Assembly (NCBI GenBank): GCA_903897565.1
Contig: CAIUCF010000615.1
Coordinates: 1 to 15,360 of the forward strand
Length of the DNA stretch: 15,360 nt
Reading direction: 5' to 3'
DNA from: an uncultured Rhodospirillales bacterium
GTDB taxonomy: Bacteria > Pseudomonadota > Alphaproteobacteria > ATCC43930 > CGMCC-115725
Shown: piece by piece, positions 13,633-15,360 of the stretch
Numbering within the stretch: the stretch's first letter is position 1
Layout of the letters: every line of letters starts with the position of its first letter
Notes under the pieces: generated by a model
The model's input: the letters and a program-made list of their open reading frames with translations, nothing else
Databases searched by the model: none
Told to the model about the DNA's origin: nothing
Translations under genes and position numbers: made by a program

Positions 13633-13650
13633 GCGGCCCCGAGGGGCCGC
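13633..13650 (+). other. GC-rich stem-loop between the metallophosphoesterase and tRNA genes
   Basis: GCGGCCC, a CGAG tetraloop, and GGGCCGC form a 7-bp perfect stem (13633-13639 with 13644-13650; a 2-nt-loop reading gives 8 bp). There is no T-run after it. It may terminate the upstream operon by a Rho-type or structural mechanism, or sit in the tRNA precursor leader. A smaller hairpin (CGGCA/TGCCG, 13565-13578) lies directly after the metallophosphoesterase stop. Confidence 0.4.
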
Positions 13651-13696
13651 ACATCTCACCGCCGCGCGCCCTCCGGCCCGCAACGACCAAAGGTGA

Positions 13697-13772
13697 GAGC
13701 CCGTAGCTCAGCCGGTAGAGCATCTGACTTTTAATCAGAGGGTCTCGGGTTCGAACCCCGACGGGCTCACCA
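13697..13772 (+). tRNA. tRNA-Lys (anticodon UUU)
   Basis: A complete cloverleaf of 76 nt including an encoded CCA: acceptor GAGCCCG (13697-13703) pairs with CGGGCTC (13762-13768), with discriminator A and CCA at 13770-13772. The anticodon stem TCTGA/TCAGA encloses loop CTTTTAA with anticodon TTT at 13730-13732. The T arm is TCGGG-TTCGAAC-CCCGA. All stems are perfect, so the gene should be functional. Confidence 0.97.
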
Positions 13773-14286
13773 AAACAAATCATTGAAATATATAAACAAT
13801 AATGAAGAAAGCCCGTCGACGACGCTGTAAGCAGCGAGACCGCGAACGGGACATTGATAGGATATATCGAAAAAGGCCGCTGGAATTATCGCCTGGCGTA
13901 AAGCCATTTGCGATCTCCGTTCCAGCAACAGGGATTGCCATCAGGCGCAATCCTTATGACGGCGGCTATATGGTCGGCCACCGAGCAAGACGCGACGCTA
14001 CCTGGTCTCCTGCGTCTCCACGCTCGCCGAGGCGAGTTACCGGCACACCTGCTGCCATGAACACTCGCTCATATTGTTACAAAGCCTAGCCAGCGCGCAT
14101 GAGCTCGCCCCAATCGGTGGGACGACCGTCGGCATAATGGGAGTGATCGAAGGCGCAACGATAGGCGGGATGCTGGGCGGCGCGATAGCCGGGAGGTCGA
14201 TGGAACTATCGCATACCTGGGCCCAACGGTGGTCTCTAGGGAGGGCCATACCTCATAGCCCGGTAATCCCTCCCCTGGGGCTCGCC
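13773..14286. other. Gene-poor interval after tRNA-Lys
   Basis: About 510 bp in which I see no convincing gene. It starts with an AT-rich stretch (13773-13815), unlike the rest of the window. Two + strand frames, 13802-14089 (95 residues, Arg-rich) and 14074-14316 (TTG start, 80 residues), lack ribosome-binding sites and known motifs. The second contains IGGMLGGAIAGR-like Gly-rich sequence that could be a decayed glycine-zipper gene, and it runs into the 3' end of the opposite repeat-protein gene. A small hairpin CGCTG-TAAG-CAGCG lies at 13823-13836. No integrase or copy of the tRNA 3' end was seen. Confidence 0.5.
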
Positions 14287-15360
14287 TCATTGGCTCAACG
14301 TTACTCCCCATCCTGAGCCGGGTACGGCAACACTGGCACCGCTGGTGATGGCGAAACCGTTCATCTGCCACTCGTAGAGCTGGGTGGTGCTGACGTTCTG
14401 GAACAGGATGTCCGCCTTGCCGTCGCCGTTGTAATCGCCGGTGCCGACCACCTTCCAGCCGCCCGGGGTGCCTGGCGTGGCGCCCGCGATCACGTTGGTG
14501 CCGTTCATCTCGTAGGTATAGAGCTGAGCGGTGCTGGTGTTTTGGAACAGAATATCGGCCTTGCCGTCGCCGTTGAGATCACCGGTCCCCACCACGCTCC
14601 AGCCTGCGCCGGGAACGCGGCTGACAAAGCCGCCGCCGCTCACCGCGAGGCCACTGGTGTTGTACTCGTAGAGCTGAGTGGAACTCGAATTCTGCACCAG
14701 GATCTCGGTGCCGCCATTGCCGATGAAATCTCCGGTGCCGACCACCTTCCAACCCGCGCCGGGGAATGCCAGGCTCGCGCCGGACAGCACCGTGCCGCCG
14801 CTCATGGCATAAGCATAGATTTGGCTGGTCCCGCTGTACTGGAACAGGATATCGGCGTTGCCGTCCTTGTTGAGATCGGCCGTGCCCACCACCTGCCAGC
14901 CGGCCCCTGGCACCCGGCTGACGAAGCCGCCGCTCGCCACGCTGGTCCCGCTCATCTGGTAGTCATAGAGCTGGGTGGTGGCCGAGTTCTGCAGCAGGAT
15001 ATCGGCTTTGCCATCGCCGTTGAAATCGGCGGTCGCGACCACCGACCAGCCGGCGCCGGGAAGGCGCGAGACGAAGCCGCTGGCGCTCACCGCGAGGCCG
15101 CTCATCTGGTATTCATAGAGCTGCGTCGAGCTCGCGTTCTGCACCAGGATGTCCGACCTGCCGTCGCCGTTGAAATCTTCCCGGACCACAGCCGAGGCGG
15201 CCGACACCACCGGCGGATTGGCCGGATCGACCGCCGACCAGCCCGCGCCCGGCACCCGGCTGAGAAAGCCGCCCGAGGCGACGCCGAGGCCGTTCATTTG
15301 GTACTCGTAGAGCTGCGTCGACGCCGCATTCTCGACCAGGATGTCGGATTTGCCATCGCC
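14287..15360 (-). CDS. VCBS/FG-GAP repeat protein, C-terminal part (5' end outside window)
   Basis: The frame is open to the right edge, giving 357 visible residues ending GSGWGVTLSQ at a TGA at 14287-14289. An internal ATG at 15297 is not the start, because repeat sequence (GDGKSDILVENAASTQLYEYQ) continues upstream. The protein consists of seven units of 48-50 residues with the core D-x-N-G-D-G-x-x-D-I-L-x-Q, then TQLYEYQMSG and PGAGWxVVGTGD. These are FG-GAP/VCBS blades of a beta-propeller, with a calcium-binding DxNGDGxxD loop. One unit (D at about 14730) has a degenerate loop, DFIGNGGTE. Such domains occur in large secreted or surface proteins of Proteobacteria; no catalytic or RTX sequence is visible, and the protein ends directly after the last blade. 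Export route and function cannot be judged without the N terminus. Confidence 0.88.
   Translation of the reverse strand, partial: GDGKSDILVENAASTQLYEYQMNGLGVASGGFLSRVPGAGWSAVDPANPPVVSAASAVVREDFNGDGRSDILVQNASSTQLYEYQMSGLAVSASGFVSRLPGAGWSVVATADFNGDGKADILLQNSATTQLYDYQMSGTSVASGGFVSRVPGAGWQVVGTADLNKDGNADILFQYSGTSQIYAYAMSGGTVLSGASLAFPGAGWKVVGTGDFIGNGGTEILVQNSSSTQLYEYNTSGLAVSGGGFVSRVPGAGWSVVGTGDLNGDGKADILFQNTSTAQLYTYEMNGTNVIAGATPGTPGGWKVVGTGDYNGDGKADILFQNVSTTQLYEWQMNGFAITSGASVAVPGSGWGVTLSQ
14290..15360 (-). repeat. Tandem ~150-bp coding repeats
   Basis: Units with first-codon positions at about 15177, 15027, 14877, 14730, 14580 and 14436 (- strand) are 144-150 bp long, and a seventh, longer unit enters from the right edge (it contains an insert, SAVDPANPPVVSAASAVVRE). 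Units are clearly similar in DNA as well as protein, but not identical. This suggests expansion by unequal recombination or slippage. Confidence 0.85.

Noticed and set aside
13802..14316. Two small frames (13802-14089 and 14074-14316) as genes
   Set aside because: They have no ribosome-binding site, Arg-rich or mixed composition, no known family, and the second needs a TTG start and overlaps the opposite gene's 3' end.
14290..15360. Regular ~150-bp repeats as a CRISPR or non-coding satellite
   Set aside because: The repeats keep one open frame with FG-GAP/VCBS protein motifs and have no short repeat/unique spacer pattern.

Overview
The window looks like chromosomal DNA of a GC-rich (roughly two-thirds G+C by eye) Gram-negative bacterium, most likely an alphaproteobacterium. 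This rests on codon and GC character, the lipoprotein and periplasmic genes, and the methylated-amine genes; no rRNA or marker gene fixes the taxon. Its core is an N-methylglutamate (NMG) pathway locus for methylamine use, with a tetrahydrofolate (THF) C1 branch attached.

Left part (1-1230, + strand): the 3' end of a sarcosine-oxidase-gamma-like gene, read as mgdD, the last subunit gene of N-methylglutamate dehydrogenase (mgdABC would lie to the left). It is followed by an XRE/cupin transcription regulator with its own promoter-like sequence. Next comes a block on the - strand (1238-3775) of three genes with no obvious link to methylamine: a TTC38/StaR-like TPR protein, a Spy/CpxP-like LTxxQ periplasmic protein and a glycine-zipper lipoprotein.

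Centre (3958-9316, - strand): an operon transcribed mgsA, then a fused mgsB-mgsC, then an 837-residue GltD-like FAD/NAD(P)H oxidoreductase. A strong hairpin follows the last stop codon. The three proteins together carry every module of a glutamate synthase (class II amidotransferase, GXGXG helix, FMN/3Fe-4S barrel, GltD-type reductase), here assigned to N-methylglutamate synthase. The GltD-like protein ends in an extra, degenerate copy of the FMN barrel without the iron-sulfur segment. This is the most unusual thing in the window.

Right of a 298-bp divergent control region, the + strand operon gmaS-purU-folD, then a metallophosphoesterase gene, runs 9615-13562. Taken together: GmaS makes gamma-glutamylmethylamide, MgsABC (perhaps with the GltD-like protein) makes N-methylglutamate, Mgd releases the methyl carbon at the methylene-THF/formaldehyde level and regenerates glutamate, FolD oxidises methylene-THF to formyl-THF, and PurU releases formate and free THF.

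Far right: a tRNA-Lys(UUU) gene, about 510 bp without a convincing gene, and the 3' end of a large VCBS/FG-GAP repeat protein on the - strand that runs off the window.
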